Of a stretch of DNA of 64,000 nucleotides, positions 25,975-34,851 are shown in pieces (position 1 is the first letter of the stretch; each line of letters begins with the position of its first letter). The stretch is from contig NZ_CP031455.1 in NCBI RefSeq assembly GCF_003391135.1, positions 868,001 through 932,000 of the forward strand, read 5' to 3'. Source of the DNA: Streptoverticillium olivoreticuli subsp. olivoreticuli. Its GTDB lineage: Bacteria; Actinomycetota; Actinomycetes; Streptomycetales; Streptomycetaceae. A model generated the notes under the pieces. The model made no database searches and had not been told where the DNA came from. It saw only the letters and a program-made list of their open reading frames with translations. The position numbers were made by a program, and so were the translations under genes.

Positions 25975-26790
25975 TCACGTGCGGCGACGCGCGGCGGGTT
26001 CGCGTTCCGAGACGTGACGGGCGACCGCGTCGACTCCGGGACGGGCGTATCGCTCCAGGGAACGGACCGAGGAGTGGCGGGAGCGGGCCGGCAGCATTGG
26101 GGTTGAGGTGCCGTCCTCGGCGTCGTGTGTCAGGGCGCTGTGGCGTAGCCGGTGGAGTGTCCAGCCGTCCAGATCCTCGATGTCCTCAGGTGAGGCGAGG
26201 CAGGAGTTGGGGCGGTGCCGGACTGCCAGTGGATCCACTCCGTGGCCCCGCCCTTCGCGGTGGTCTTCCCGCGTTTGTCCTGCGGGTACAGGTCTTCCAC
26301 GTTCAGGCACAGCACCTCGTCGGCTCGTGCGGCGGACTCGTAGAGCATCTTCCAGCACGTCTTCTCCCGCAGGGCGACGTCCAGGCGCCACAGGGCGGTG
26401 ATCTGGTTCTCGGCAAGGGCCTTGGTGCGGTCGGGCGGTGCCGGCCGCCGTTCGATGCCGATCGTCGAGTCGCAGTCGATCCAGCCCTGGCGCTGCCACC
26501 AGCCGATCGCCTTGCGGGCGATGGACAGTTCGCGGTTGACGGTGTCGGCGTCCATCTCGTCCGCCCGCTCTTCCGCCAGTTCGGCCAGGGTCTCCAGCAG
26601 TGCCGGGTCGTCGATCGCGGCGACGGAGAAGACGGGCGGCTCTGCGCCCCGGCGGGCGGGCCCGGTCGGCGCGGGTTCGCCGGCGAGCATCCATCCCCAT
26701 GTCGTCAGCGAGATCCGGCAGATCCACGCGGAGGACTTCGCGATGCCCGCGCCGGTGAGGTAGAGCTCGACCGCATTCTTCCGCCGAGGT
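25975..26790 (-). pseudogene. Tyrosine recombinase/integrase, deleted and frameshifted
   Basis: One frame encodes the N-terminal and central part (LYLTGAGIAKSSAW, ARKAIGWWQRQGWID, the first catalytic Arg in ESAARADEVLCLNVEDLY). The other encodes the C-terminus (LHRLRHSALTH with H-x-x-R, then SVRSLERYARPG with the Tyr). The join near 26200-26235 lacks the segment between WIHWQSGTA and the HxxR box, so a deletion plus shift has inactivated it. Its 5' end merges with the IS remnant at about 26.78 kb. Confidence 0.7.
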
Positions 26791-28507
26791 GCTCGTTGTC
26801 CCTCCGCCCCCGTTCCGGTGAGCAAGTCCCGTCTCTGACCGCGCAGATCGCGCGGGCGAGCAACCCGGGCGGTACGACGGCGATGTGGGTGAGAGACCGC
26901 CTCGACGGGCTGTGGTGCGACGAGGACTTCGCCGGCTGGTACCCGCGCGACGGACGCCCCGGTCTCCCGCCCGCCCAGCCGGCCACCGTCTGTGTGCTGC
27001 AGTTCCTGCTCGGCCTGCCGGACCGGCAGGCAGCGGAAGCGGTCCGCTGCCGCATCGATTTCACGTACGCTCTGGCCATGGAACTGGACGACCCCGGCTT
27101 CCACCACAGCGTGCTGGCCGACTTCCGTGAGCGCCTCACCACGACGACCGCGCCGACCGCCTCCTCGACCTCGCGCTCGCCCGCCTGAAAGAGGCCGGAC
27201 TCGTACGCGATCGCACCACGCAGCGCACCGATTCCACCCACGTTCTGGCCGCGGTGCGCGACTTGACCCGGCTGGAGCTGGTCACTGAAGCGGTTCGTGC
27301 CGCGCTGGAAGAAGTGGCCCGCACGGCCGGGCATCTGCTGATCGGCTTGGCCGACGAGGAGTGGGGGCGGCGCTACGGCCGGCCGGTCCGTTTGGGCAAG
27401 AACCCCACCCGGCCCAAGACCAGGATCCTCGCAACCGGCGACGACCCCTGCCGACTGCTGGAGCGCCTCCACCGGCACGGACTGGGCTGCCGACCCGGCC
27501 CGCAGGCCGAGACCCTGCGTCGGATCATGGTGCAGAACTACTACCGTGATGCGGGAGGCCGCTTGCGCTGGCGCACCGCCGAGGACGGCGGGCTGCCGCC
27601 CTCATCAGGAGCGATCGTCTCTCTACGACACCACCGCTCGCTACGTCCGCCATGGGCACATCATCCGCTGGAAGGGGTTCGCCGCCCACCTCACCAAGAC
27701 GTGCGCTCCCGGCAGCGTCAATGTGATCACGGATGTGGCCACCACCTCGGCCGCCACGAGCGACGCCCAGGTGCTGCCCGGCCTCCACACTCGGCTGGCG
27801 CGGCGTGGGCTGCTGCCCGCCGAGCACCTGGTCGACGGCGGCTACACCTCGCTGGTCCACCTGGAACGAGCCGCACGCGAACATCAGGTCACCGTCAGCG
27901 GACCGCTGACGATCAACCCCACCCGCCAGCACCGCCTGGGCGAGGGCTTCGGCCGGGACGATTTTCACATCGGCTTCGACCGCCAGCAGGTCACCTGCCC
28001 GAACGGCCAGGTCAGCGCCGGCTGGCACGGCCCGTACCCGACCTCCGAGCCCGCCGGCGCACCCCTGATCGTGGCCCGGTTCGCCAAGAGCCAGTGCCAG
28101 CCGTGTCCGGACCGGCCCCGGTGCACCAGCGCCCCGGCCAGGAACGTGGGCTTTCCTCCGCGAGAACTCCGCGACCTGCAACTGCGCGTCCGCGCCGAAC
28201 AGCAGACGCCCGAGTGGAAGGCCCGCTACGCGGTCCGCTCCGGAGTCGAGGGCACCGCCAACGAGTTCGCCCATAGACACGGAATACGCCGCTGCCGAGG
28301 ACAGCCCAAAGCCCATCTGCAGCACGTGCTCACGGCCATCGCCGTGAACATCGAACGGCTCAGTGGCCAACCAGCAACCGAGGCCCCCCGTACCAAGACC
28401 GCCGACCGCCTTCCAGACCTACCTCGACCAACACGGGATCCCCCGCTCGAAGTCCTGGCGAACCCTCGGCACCTGACCTCAACCACCAAGATCCCCGGCA
28501 GAGTCAA
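26785..28507 (+). mobile_element. IS1182-like insertion sequence, left-truncated with frameshifted transposase
   Basis: The transposase is spread over three frames: ASNPGGTTAMWVRDRLDGLW (from ~26.86 kb), then RTTQRTDSTHVLAAVRDLTR (27.2-27.6 kb), then [20 protein letters not shown] up to [20 protein letters not shown] (27.63-28.4 kb). Shifts lie near 27145 and 27610. The right terminal repeat is at 28486-28507, followed by GCTAG. The left end is missing, cut at about 26785 beside the integrase relic. Confidence 0.8.
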
Positions 28508-28523
28508 GCTAGTAATCACGCCT

Positions 28524-28546
28524 GGTTCACCGGGGACCGGTGAACC
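28524..28546. terminator. Stem-loop downstream of the NUDIX gene
   Basis: A perfect 10-bp inverted repeat with a 3-base loop lies 57 bp beyond the stop of the leftward NUDIX gene and just outside the IS end. It probably ends the NUDIX/serine-hydrolase transcript. Confidence 0.55.
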
Positions 28547-28603
28547 GACGACTGGTAAACCGACGTCTGAAAACCCGTCCCCGGTGATCCTCCGACGAGC
28601 CGT

Positions 28604-29017
28604 TCAGACGGCCCCGTCTCGCTGGTGCTGCTCGATGACGGCATTCGCCCACGGGCACATGACCAGACGCGGGATCACTGAGGCCGCGAACCAATGCAAC
28701 ATGATCCCCTCCGTGAGGGTCAGCGCATCGGCCTCACCATCCCAGTGCCCCAGGAAGACCGTGATTTCGCCGCTCGTCCCATCCGGACCACGCGCCGTGA
28801 CGACGACGTACTTCTTCAGCTCCGGCAGGACCAGGCCCGCCTCCTCCTTCAGCTCCCGGGCAATAGCCGTCTCGGGCGTCTCCTCGCCCTCCCGGCCCCC
28901 TCCGAGCAGCGACCACGTGCCCGGATCACAAATACCTTCGATGTTGTCCCGCAAGTGCAGCAGGTACTCACCGGCCGAATTGATGATGAGAGCTGCGGTG
29001 CCCTTCGGTTCCTGCAT
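28604..29017 (-). CDS. NUDIX hydrolase
   Basis: A 137-residue NUDIX-fold pyrophosphohydrolase. The Nudix box is complete: [19 protein letters not shown] followed at once by EEAGL. Substrates of such small proteins are nucleotide diphosphate derivatives and cannot be told from sequence. The gene starts 40 bp after the stop of the upstream serine hydrolase gene and may be cotranscribed with it. Confidence 0.9.
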   Translation of the reverse strand: MQEPKGTAALIINSAGEYLLHLRDNIEGICDPGTWSLLGGGREGEETPETAIARELKEEAGLVLPELKKYVVVTARGPDGTSGEITVFLGHWDGEADALTLTEGIMLHWFAASVIPRLVMCPWANAVIEQHQRDGAV

Positions 29018-29057
29018 GGCCTCTCAGGGAAACTCCCGGGATGTCGCACACCACAGC

Positions 29058-30170
29058 CTATTCGCAGAGGGCCGAGTCGACTGCGTCGAACACCTTCAGT
29101 GACGGCGACGTCGCATTAGTGACGGCGGTGGCGTGGCGGCCGTCGGCGGTGACCATGGTCAGCGAGGTGTAACCCAGCACCGAGCCACTGATTCCCCAGG
29201 CGGTGCCACCGCAGGACAGGGCGCGGCTGGTGAGGCCGAGGCCGAAGTCGAAGCCCGGCCCGGCATGGAAGGTGGTCTGCATCTCGGCCAGACTCGCGGC
29301 GGATACGACCTTGCCGCCAATAAGCGCCTGGTAGAAGGTGGTCAGGTCCTGCTGCGTGGAGATTATGGCTCCCGCGCCGCTGTACTGGGACGGTTCGAAG
29401 TTCGGAGTGACATCGGTCCAGAAGAAGAACGGGCCGAGGCGGCCGCCATTGTATCCGTGGACGTAGGGGGTGGCCAGGGAGCGGTCGCCCGCGAGGGGGT
29501 AGATGGTCCGGGTCAAGCCGAGAGGCTCGATGATCCGGTCGGTGACCGCCTTGCTCAACGGCGCGCCGGTAACCCGCTCAACGAGCATGCTGAGGATCTG
29601 GTAATTGGTGTTCGAGTAGTGGAACTCCACCCCGGGCTTGGAGGCAGAGGGCAGGCGGAGGCCGTCACGCACCACCTCGGCCAGGGCGTAGGTCCCGTCC
29701 GGGTTGGCCTTCGCCTGCGGCTTGTCGTTCGTGGGGATGCCACTGGTGTGCTGGAGGAGCTGCCTGATGGTGATGGCGTTGCCGTCGTGTCCGTTACTGG
29801 CGACCACGCCCGGCAGGTACTGCTCGATCGGTGCTCCGAGGGAGACCTTGCCCTCATCGGCCAGCTGCATGACCACGGAGGCGGTGAACGCCTTGGTCTG
29901 GCTACCGATGCGGAAGCGGTCGGCGGGCTGAATAGGCTGGGTGGCGTTGACCGCGCCGGTGCCGACGGAGAGGCTCCATGTGCCCTTGCCGTCACCAGCG
30001 TAGAGGCCCGCTCCCGGACCGCTTTCCGCCTGATAGGCGCTGAGGACCGCCTTGGTGGCGGCATGGTCGCCAGCCGGTGCGGCCTGCGCCGAGGCCGGTA
30101 GCGCGAGCACGGCCGCGGTCACCGCACCGACCACGGCAGCCGAACGTCGTCCACAGGTGTTCAATCTCAT
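29058..30170 (-). CDS. Secreted serine hydrolase, D-alanyl-D-alanine carboxypeptidase/beta-lactamase class C (S12) type
   Basis: A 370-residue protein with a signal peptide ([14 protein letters not shown], residues ~1-31). The penicillin-binding fold has SxxK in GSQTKAFTA and YxN in HYSNTNYQ. The third box is not a clear KTG; the matching region reads around [14 protein letters not shown] 30170 has GGGGGAG upstream. Exported S12 enzymes trim peptidoglycan stem peptides or hydrolyse D-Ala esters and amides; a beta-lactamase role is less likely. Confidence 0.88.
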   Translation of the reverse strand: MRLNTCGRRSAAVVGAVTAAVLALPASAQAAPAGDHAATKAVLSAYQAESGPGAGLYAGDGKGTWSLSVGTGAVNATQPIQPADRFRIGSQTKAFTASVVMQLADEGKVSLGAPIEQYLPGVVASNGHDGNAITIRQLLQHTSGIPTNDKPQAKANPDGTYALAEVVRDGLRLPSASKPGVEFHYSNTNYQILSMLVERVTGAPLSKAVTDRIIEPLGLTRTIYPLAGDRSLATPYVHGYNGGRLGPFFFWTDVTPNFEPSQYSGAGAIISTQQDLTTFYQALIGGKVVSAASLAEMQTTFHAGPGFDFGLGLTSRALSCGGTAWGISGSVLGYTSLTMVTADGRHATAVTNATSPSLKVFDAVDSALCE

Positions 30171-30455
30171 CAGAACTCCCCCATTGTCATACGGATGAGC
30201 GGATTCTTTGATCTCAACAGGCCCTCGCACGAGATCTTCACCGGCCAAACAAAACCAGCCACCCCCACGAATCCTGGTCGGGGGCGAAGTTCCACGGCGA
30301 GGAGTCGTGGGAATGGATGTGGCTGTCGCTCGCCTGCACCAACAGCTCCAGCCGTGCCCACTGCGTATCCGCCAGATCTCCACGCGCCATCCGGTGATCA
30401 TCACAGACCGTGATCTACTTCTGGGCATGGTGCCGATGAACGAGAAGCCGAGGTC

Positions 30456-30770
30456 ATGACCAACCACTGCTGCGTGGAGATGAGCCGCCGCGTGAACGTG
30501 CGCTGCGACCAGCACGACGACCCCTTCGCCTGCCCGGACGCGCTGATCAATTTCAGCGCCAAGTTCCAGGAGTACGGGTTGATCATCCACGACGGCGGTA
30601 CATCGAGCATCACCATCGACTTCTGCCCTTGGTGCGGACGACGTCTCCCCGAGTCACAGCGGGACCGATGGTTCGGCGAGCTGGAACGCCGTGGGATCGA
30701 GCCGTGGGAGGACGAAGTCCCTGCCGAGTTCCAGGACGACCGCTGGCTCGCAGCCCTGCCTCGGGACTGA
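30456..30770 (+). CDS. Small Cys-rich DUF6980-like protein
   Basis: A 104-residue protein with an N-terminal HCCVEM block, CDQHDDPFACPDALI and a CPWCG knuckle (IDFCPWCGRRLPESQRD), giving four to six potential zinc ligands. HDGGTSSITIDFCPWCG is typical of conserved actinobacterial proteins of the DUF6980 kind. Function is unknown. It lies between a serine hydrolase gene and an IS remnant, and the 285 bp in front contain no other recognised gene. Confidence 0.75.
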   Translation: MTNHCCVEMSRRVNVRCDQHDDPFACPDALINFSAKFQEYGLIIHDGGTSSITIDFCPWCGRRLPESQRDRWFGELERRGIEPWEDEVPAEFQDDRWLAALPRD

Positions 30771-30813
30771 TGAACCAGCAGCCACTCAAGCCACTTCCGG
30801 TACACGCCCTAGC

Positions 30814-31026
30814 TTGACTCTGCCGGGGATCTTGGAGTTTCCCGGTGCGACAGCATGGTCGACGGGCATACTCGGGTAGTTCCGCCGACCGATGAAGCTG
30901 TCGAGGTGCCCGTTGTTCCTGCGCCCCCGTTCCGGTGACCACGTCCCGCCCCTGACCGCGCAGGTCGCGCGGGCGAGCAACCCGGGCGGCACGACGGCGA
31001 TATGGGTGCAGGACCGGCTGGACGGG
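30814..31026 (+). mobile_element. Left-end fragment of a second IS1182-like element
   Basis: The 22-bp terminal repeat at 30814-30835 is the exact reverse complement of the right end at 28486-28507, and the flanking CTAGC also matches. Inside, an ATG at 30892 starts a reading frame with LTAQVARASNPGGTTAIWVQ and a stop (DGL*) near 31030. The rest of the element is replaced by IS4-like sequence. Confidence 0.75.
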
Positions 31027-31437
31027 CTGTGACGCGAGGTCTGGGGACACCTGCTGGTCCACCACGCCATCCGCACCCTCATGCACGACACCGCCGGCCA
31101 GGTCGGCCTCGATCCCGACCGGCTCTCCTTCATCCGCAGCATCCGCCTCGCCCGCCGACAGGTCACCGCGCAGGCGGCCTTTTCCCCCTGACCACCTGGC
31201 CGCAGCCCTCGCGGACGGCATCCGGGAGATCGCCGCACGCCCGTTACCCGCCCGCCGCAGGCGCTCCAACCCCCGTGTCGTCAAACGCAAGATGTCCAAC
31301 TTCGGCGTGAAACGCGACGAACACCGGCACAGCCCCCAGCCCACCCGCGACCCAGCCGAGGCCGTCACCATCGCACCCCACTGGCGCACCACCCCGACCA
31401 ACCCGCCAACCAAAATCCCCAGAAGCTGGGACCGTTA
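31027..31437 (+). pseudogene. IS4-type transposase C-terminal remnant
   Basis: One frame reads EVWGHLLVHHAIRTLMHDTA and IRSIRLARRQVTAQAAFSP, then stops near 31190. The next frame continues with IREIAARPLPARRRRSNPRV and VKRKMSNFGVKRDEH. This is the conserved C-terminus of actinobacterial IS4-type transposases, broken by a shift. Its 5' part is missing where the IS1182-like fragment ends. Confidence 0.7.
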
Positions 31438-31708
31438 AGTCACTGGTCTTGCGGCTAATCTCGATCTTTCGTGACGGTCCGTCGGTTTCTTCGGCGGGCC
31501 GTTTCGATTTGCCGGAGCGGTTGTCGGTCATCATCATGCCGATCGCCGCGCCGAGCCCCAGCGGCTCGCGGCCGTCATGGCGTACGACGGTGCCCGTGCG
31601 CCGCTTCGGCTTCGGGCTGGTGGTGCCGTTCTTCTTCGCCGCCTCCCGGGCCGCGACCAGGGCCTGGCGCGCGAGGTCCATGCCGCTCAGCTCCGACTCG
31701 GTGGTCAT
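31438..31708 (-). pseudogene. DciA/DUF721-like N-terminal fragment
   Basis: From ATG 31708 the peptide MTTESELSGMDLARQALVAA, then RRTGTVVRHDGREPLGLGAAI, matches the N-terminus of actinobacterial DUF721 (DciA, helicase-loading) proteins. The usual C-terminal domain is replaced, and the frame runs into IS4-like sequence at ~31437. The ATG overlaps the stop of an upstream fragment in ATGA. It is probably a relic of a mobile replication module. Confidence 0.55.
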
Positions 31709-31930
31709 GCGATCACCGCCCCGGTGACGTCGTCGTCCAGCGAGCGGGCGGCGAGTCCGGGCAGCCGGTCCGCCCACGGCGCGGGCACGGCCTGCTCGGT
31801 GCGGGCCGCCGTCTGCACGCGCAACTGCTCCAGCCGCACCGTCAGCAGGTACTCGGCAGCGCGCTCCCGGGCCGCGTCGGCGGCCTTCGCCGCTGCCGCG
31901 ACGGCGTCCGCCGATGACCCGGCTACCCCG
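31705..31930 (-). pseudogene. C-terminal fragment of an unknown gene upstream of the DciA-like fragment
   Basis: The frame ends ARSLDDDVTGAVIA* and its stop overlaps the next start (ATGA), so the two were once translationally coupled. About 70 residues remain (AKAADAARERAAEYLLTVRL). I do not recognise the family. The N-terminal part is absent and a strong hairpin lies immediately upstream. Confidence 0.4.
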
Positions 31931-31932
31931 GG

Positions 31933-31956
31933 GCGCGCGGACAGTTGTCCGCGCGC
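31933..31956. terminator. Stem-loop after the small leftward gene
   Basis: Two perfect 11-bp arms (31933-31943 and 31946-31956) and a 2-base spacer lie 7 bp beyond the stop of the leftward 88-residue gene, placed as a terminator. Confidence 0.65.
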
Positions 31957-31962
31957 TACCGG

Positions 31963-32229
31963 CTATCCCAAGCCCTCGCCCGGGTGCAGTGGACGAATGG
32001 GGCCGGTGACCGTGAACCGCAGGGGCACTCCGTCCAGGGCCACCGGCTCCTGGGGAAGGTCAGTGCTCGACTGCAGATACACGGTGATGACGTATGCGGT
32101 GCCGGGCGAGGTCGCCTGTCCGGTTCCGACTCCGATCCCGACTCCGACGGCCCGATAGGTCGCCAGGATGTGCACCTTGTGTCGGTCGAGGACGCGGCGG
32201 ACGTGGTCAAGGGTGTTCGGCTCGCTCAT
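31963..32229 (-). CDS. Small protein resembling the N-terminal domain of the adjacent NAL1-like protease
   Basis: From ATG 32229 the product has 88 residues. Its core (YRAVGVGIGVGTGQ, AYVITVYLQS, LPQEPVALDGVPLRFTVTG) follows the same order as the protease N-terminus across the divergent promoter: VGMAFGQRISGG, AVLIYVARK, LPQRLPVGGEHIEVDVVETG. It looks like a free-standing prodomain or inhibitor-like module; this is inference. A hairpin follows the stop. Confidence 0.6.
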   Translation of the reverse strand: MSEPNTLDHVRRVLDRHKVHILATYRAVGVGIGVGTGQATSPGTAYVITVYLQSSTDLPQEPVALDGVPLRFTVTGPIRPLHPGEGLG

Positions 32230-32434
32230 GAGGGGCTCTCTGGCCTGGCCTGCGACGGACGTGCGGACCGTGGCTTCCGAGCGTACCGGCCGCCCTGTGG
32301 TGCTGCCCGGATGGCTGGGACGTAGCGGACATGCGAGGACGTCACTGACACGGCCGATCAAAAGAAGTCGCGAAATGCGCTGAATAGAATACTTTAAGCC
32401 GGTAGTAGTGGGCGGAAACGAGAGAAGACCCGTC

Positions 32435-33850
32435 GTGGACGAGCGCTATGCAAAGGCCCGGTCCTTGTCCCAGGCCGTGAGAAGGACGTACTGGCCCGCC
32501 TACGAGCAAGACCCCAACATCGTGGGCATGGCTTTCGGGCAGCGGATCAGCGGCGGGCAGCGGACCGACGAACCAGCCGTCTTGATCTACGTAGCCCGGA
32601 AGATCTCCTCTCGTTTCCTCCCCCCTTCCCGTGAGCTGCCTCAGCGCCTGCCCGTGGGAGGGGAGCACATCGAGGTCGACGTGGTGGAGACCGGGCCCGT
32701 CTATCCGCTGGCGTTCACGGGACGCACCCGGCCGGCACCCTCCGGGATCAGCATCGGGCACACCCTCGTCACCGCAGGAACCCTGGGATGCCTGGTACGG
32801 GACAACACCGACTCAAGCCTGTGCATCCTCAGCAACAACCACGTCCTGGCCAACGAGAACGCGGCCACGCCCGGCGACACCATCGCCACGCTCAAGCGTT
32901 TCATCTCCATCGGCATGTCCGGCAACAGAGTGGACGCCGCCATCGCCCAGGTGACGAACCCGGGCGACGTCGTGGACCAGATGATGAACAACCTGATGCC
33001 CGTCCCGAGCCCTCGTCACCGGGCTGTGGGTCTGCTCTTCGCCGGCAGCTGCAACCGTACGTTCTTCAACCCGATCCAGGACGTCTTGGCCAAGCTCAAC
33101 ATCGCCTTTCCCGCCGGCGCCGACTCGACCGTCACCGCCGAGCTCGGGATGAACGTCGAGAAGGTCGGGCGCACCACCGAGTACACCACCTCGACCGTCC
33201 TGGAGATCGACGTGACCACAAAGGTCGGTTACAACTTCGGCCAAGCGACGTTCGACGGCCAGATCGCCACCGCCTGGCTCAGCGACGGCGGGGACTCGGG
33301 GTCCCTCGTCTGCCAGGGCGGTGCGGGCGGCAACGAAGACCATTGCGGTAGCTGCTTCCTCATCTCCATGGCGTCCAGCATGCTCGGTGAGGACCTCTCT
33401 GTTCACCAGCAACTGGAGAAGGAGTTCCGGGAGCGGTACCTCAGTCAGACCCGCGTCGGCAAGTACCTGATCGACGTGTTCTTCTCCAACCAGGAACGGC
33501 TGGTGAACCGGGCGCGGCAGGCCCGGCCGAGCGAAGAGGACCGGGCTCATGCGCGCAGTCTGTACGACCGCTATTCCGAACTGATCACACGGATCATGGC
33601 CCGGCCCTACGCCGATGACACGCGCCTGTCGGCCGAGCACCTCACCGAAGCGCGGCAGGCCCTGGAACTCGCCAAGAAGCACATGACCACAGAGGAAGCC
33701 GCGGTCGCGGACGGATTCTTCGACCTTGTCAAGCGCGCCCAGGGACTAAAGCCCGGAGAGATCCTCCAGGCGCTCAACGCCCCCGCGGTGTACAACCAGG
33801 TGAAACAACTGGTCTCCCAGATCGACTTCCTTCAACAGCCCGAACCGTGA
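32435..33850 (+). CDS. NAL1-like trypsin-fold serine protease
   Basis: A 471-residue protein without signal peptide, probably cytoplasmic. The N-terminal ~95 residues form a small domain with GMAFGQRISGGQRTDEPAV. The protease core carries the triad H136 (LSNNHVLAN), D167 (RVDAAIAQV) and S288 (DGGDSGSLVC). The last ~140 residues are helical and charged. GTG 32435 has GAGAGAAGA 6 bp upstream; GTG 32408 is in frame but lacks a ribosome site. Its stop overlaps the prenyl synthase start (GTGA), indicating a shared job with the prenyl genes. Confidence 0.8.
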   Translation: MDERYAKARSLSQAVRRTYWPAYEQDPNIVGMAFGQRISGGQRTDEPAVLIYVARKISSRFLPPSRELPQRLPVGGEHIEVDVVETGPVYPLAFTGRTRPAPSGISIGHTLVTAGTLGCLVRDNTDSSLCILSNNHVLANENAATPGDTIATLKRFISIGMSGNRVDAAIAQVTNPGDVVDQMMNNLMPVPSPRHRAVGLLFAGSCNRTFFNPIQDVLAKLNIAFPAGADSTVTAELGMNVEKVGRTTEYTTSTVLEIDVTTKVGYNFGQATFDGQIATAWLSDGGDSGSLVCQGGAGGNEDHCGSCFLISMASSMLGEDLSVHQQLEKEFRERYLSQTRVGKYLIDVFFSNQERLVNRARQARPSEEDRAHARSLYDRYSELITRIMARPYADDTRLSAEHLTEARQALELAKKHMTTEEAAVADGFFDLVKRAQGLKPGEILQALNAPAVYNQVKQLVSQIDFLQQPEP

Positions 33851-34836
33851 CCACCAGCCGGACCACCGGCGAGGACTGGCTCGCCTGCGCACGCACCCGA
33901 GCGGCCCTCACCGGGCTCGACAGCATCCTGCGCGAGGCGACCGCCGCGGACGACGCGCTGCTGCGCATGATGGCCGGCCATCTGGTGCAGCGAGGCGGCA
34001 AACGGCTCAGACCGGCCCTGCTGCTGCTCTCCGCCTCCTACGGCTCGTACCAGTGGACCCGGCTGCTGCGCGCGGCAGCGGCACTCGAACTGGTGCACAT
34101 CGCTTCCCTCTATCACGACGATGTGATGGACCGGGCATCCACGCGACGACACGGGCAGAGCGTCAACGCCTGCTGGGGCAACGAGCTGGCCGCTCTCACC
34201 GGCACCTACCTGTTCGCCCGGGCGAACAGCCTGCTCGTGAGCTTGGGCAACGAGCCCCATCACGTGGCGGCCCGGGCCTTCTTGGAGCTGTGCACCGGAC
34301 AACTCCAAGAGGTGGAGAACGTCTACAACACTGACCTCACCGAAGCGGCGCACCTGGAGATCCTTGCGCGCAAGACCGCCACACTGTTCGAGCTGCCCTG
34401 CGTGTTGGGTGCCCTGCTGAGCAAGGCACCACGGCGGTGTGCGACCGCGCTCCAGGCCTACGGACAGCACCTCGGCCTGGCGTTCCAGCTCACCGACGAC
34501 GTGCTGGACCTGCCGGGGCGAGGCCGCAGGTCGGGCAAGCCGGCCGGCACCGATGTCCGCGAGGGCGTCTACTGTCTGGCGGTGCTGCGTGCTGTACGCA
34601 CCGGAGGTGCCGTCGCCGTGCGGCTCAAAGACCTGCTCGGCCGGGAGGACATGACCGTAGAGCAGGTGGCCGAGGTGTACCGGCTGGTGGAAAGCACCGA
34701 CGCCGGCTCAGCAGTACTCGAAGTGGCCCGCTCCTATGCGATGAGGGCCCTTGAGGCTCTCCAGGTCCTTCCCGAGGGGCCACCACGCCAGTCCATGGAG
34801 AACCTGGCCCGGCACGTCCTCATCAGATCGAGCTGA
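33847..34836 (+). CDS. Polyprenyl (geranylgeranyl-type) diphosphate synthase
   Basis: A 329-residue trans-isoprenyl diphosphate synthase. Both Asp-rich metal motifs are intact: D91-D92-x-x-D95 in LYHDDVMDRAS and D217-D218-x-x-D221 in FQLTDDVLDLPG. GGKRLRPALLLLSA is the family substrate-diphosphate motif. It should condense isopentenyl diphosphate with an allylic diphosphate; small residues before the first motif cannot fix chain length with certainty. It is translationally coupled to the protease and 15 bp from the flavoprotein fusion. Confidence 0.92.
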   Translation: MTTSRTTGEDWLACARTRAALTGLDSILREATAADDALLRMMAGHLVQRGGKRLRPALLLLSASYGSYQWTRLLRAAAALELVHIASLYHDDVMDRASTRRHGQSVNACWGNELAALTGTYLFARANSLLVSLGNEPHHVAARAFLELCTGQLQEVENVYNTDLTEAAHLEILARKTATLFELPCVLGALLSKAPRRCATALQAYGQHLGLAFQLTDDVLDLPGRGRRSGKPAGTDVREGVYCLAVLRAVRTGGAVAVRLKDLLGREDMTVEQVAEVYRLVESTDAGSAVLEVARSYAMRALEALQVLPEGPPRQSMENLARHVLIRSS

Positions 34837-34851
34837 CGGGCGGGTCGCGGA

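Noticed and set aside
30171..30455. Short frames between the serine hydrolase and DUF6980-like genes
   Set aside because: They overlap each other in several frames and show no start signal or family pattern.
32408..32434. GTG 32408 as start of the NAL1-like protease
   Set aside because: No ribosome site precedes it, while GTG 32435 has GAGAGAAGA at proper spacing.
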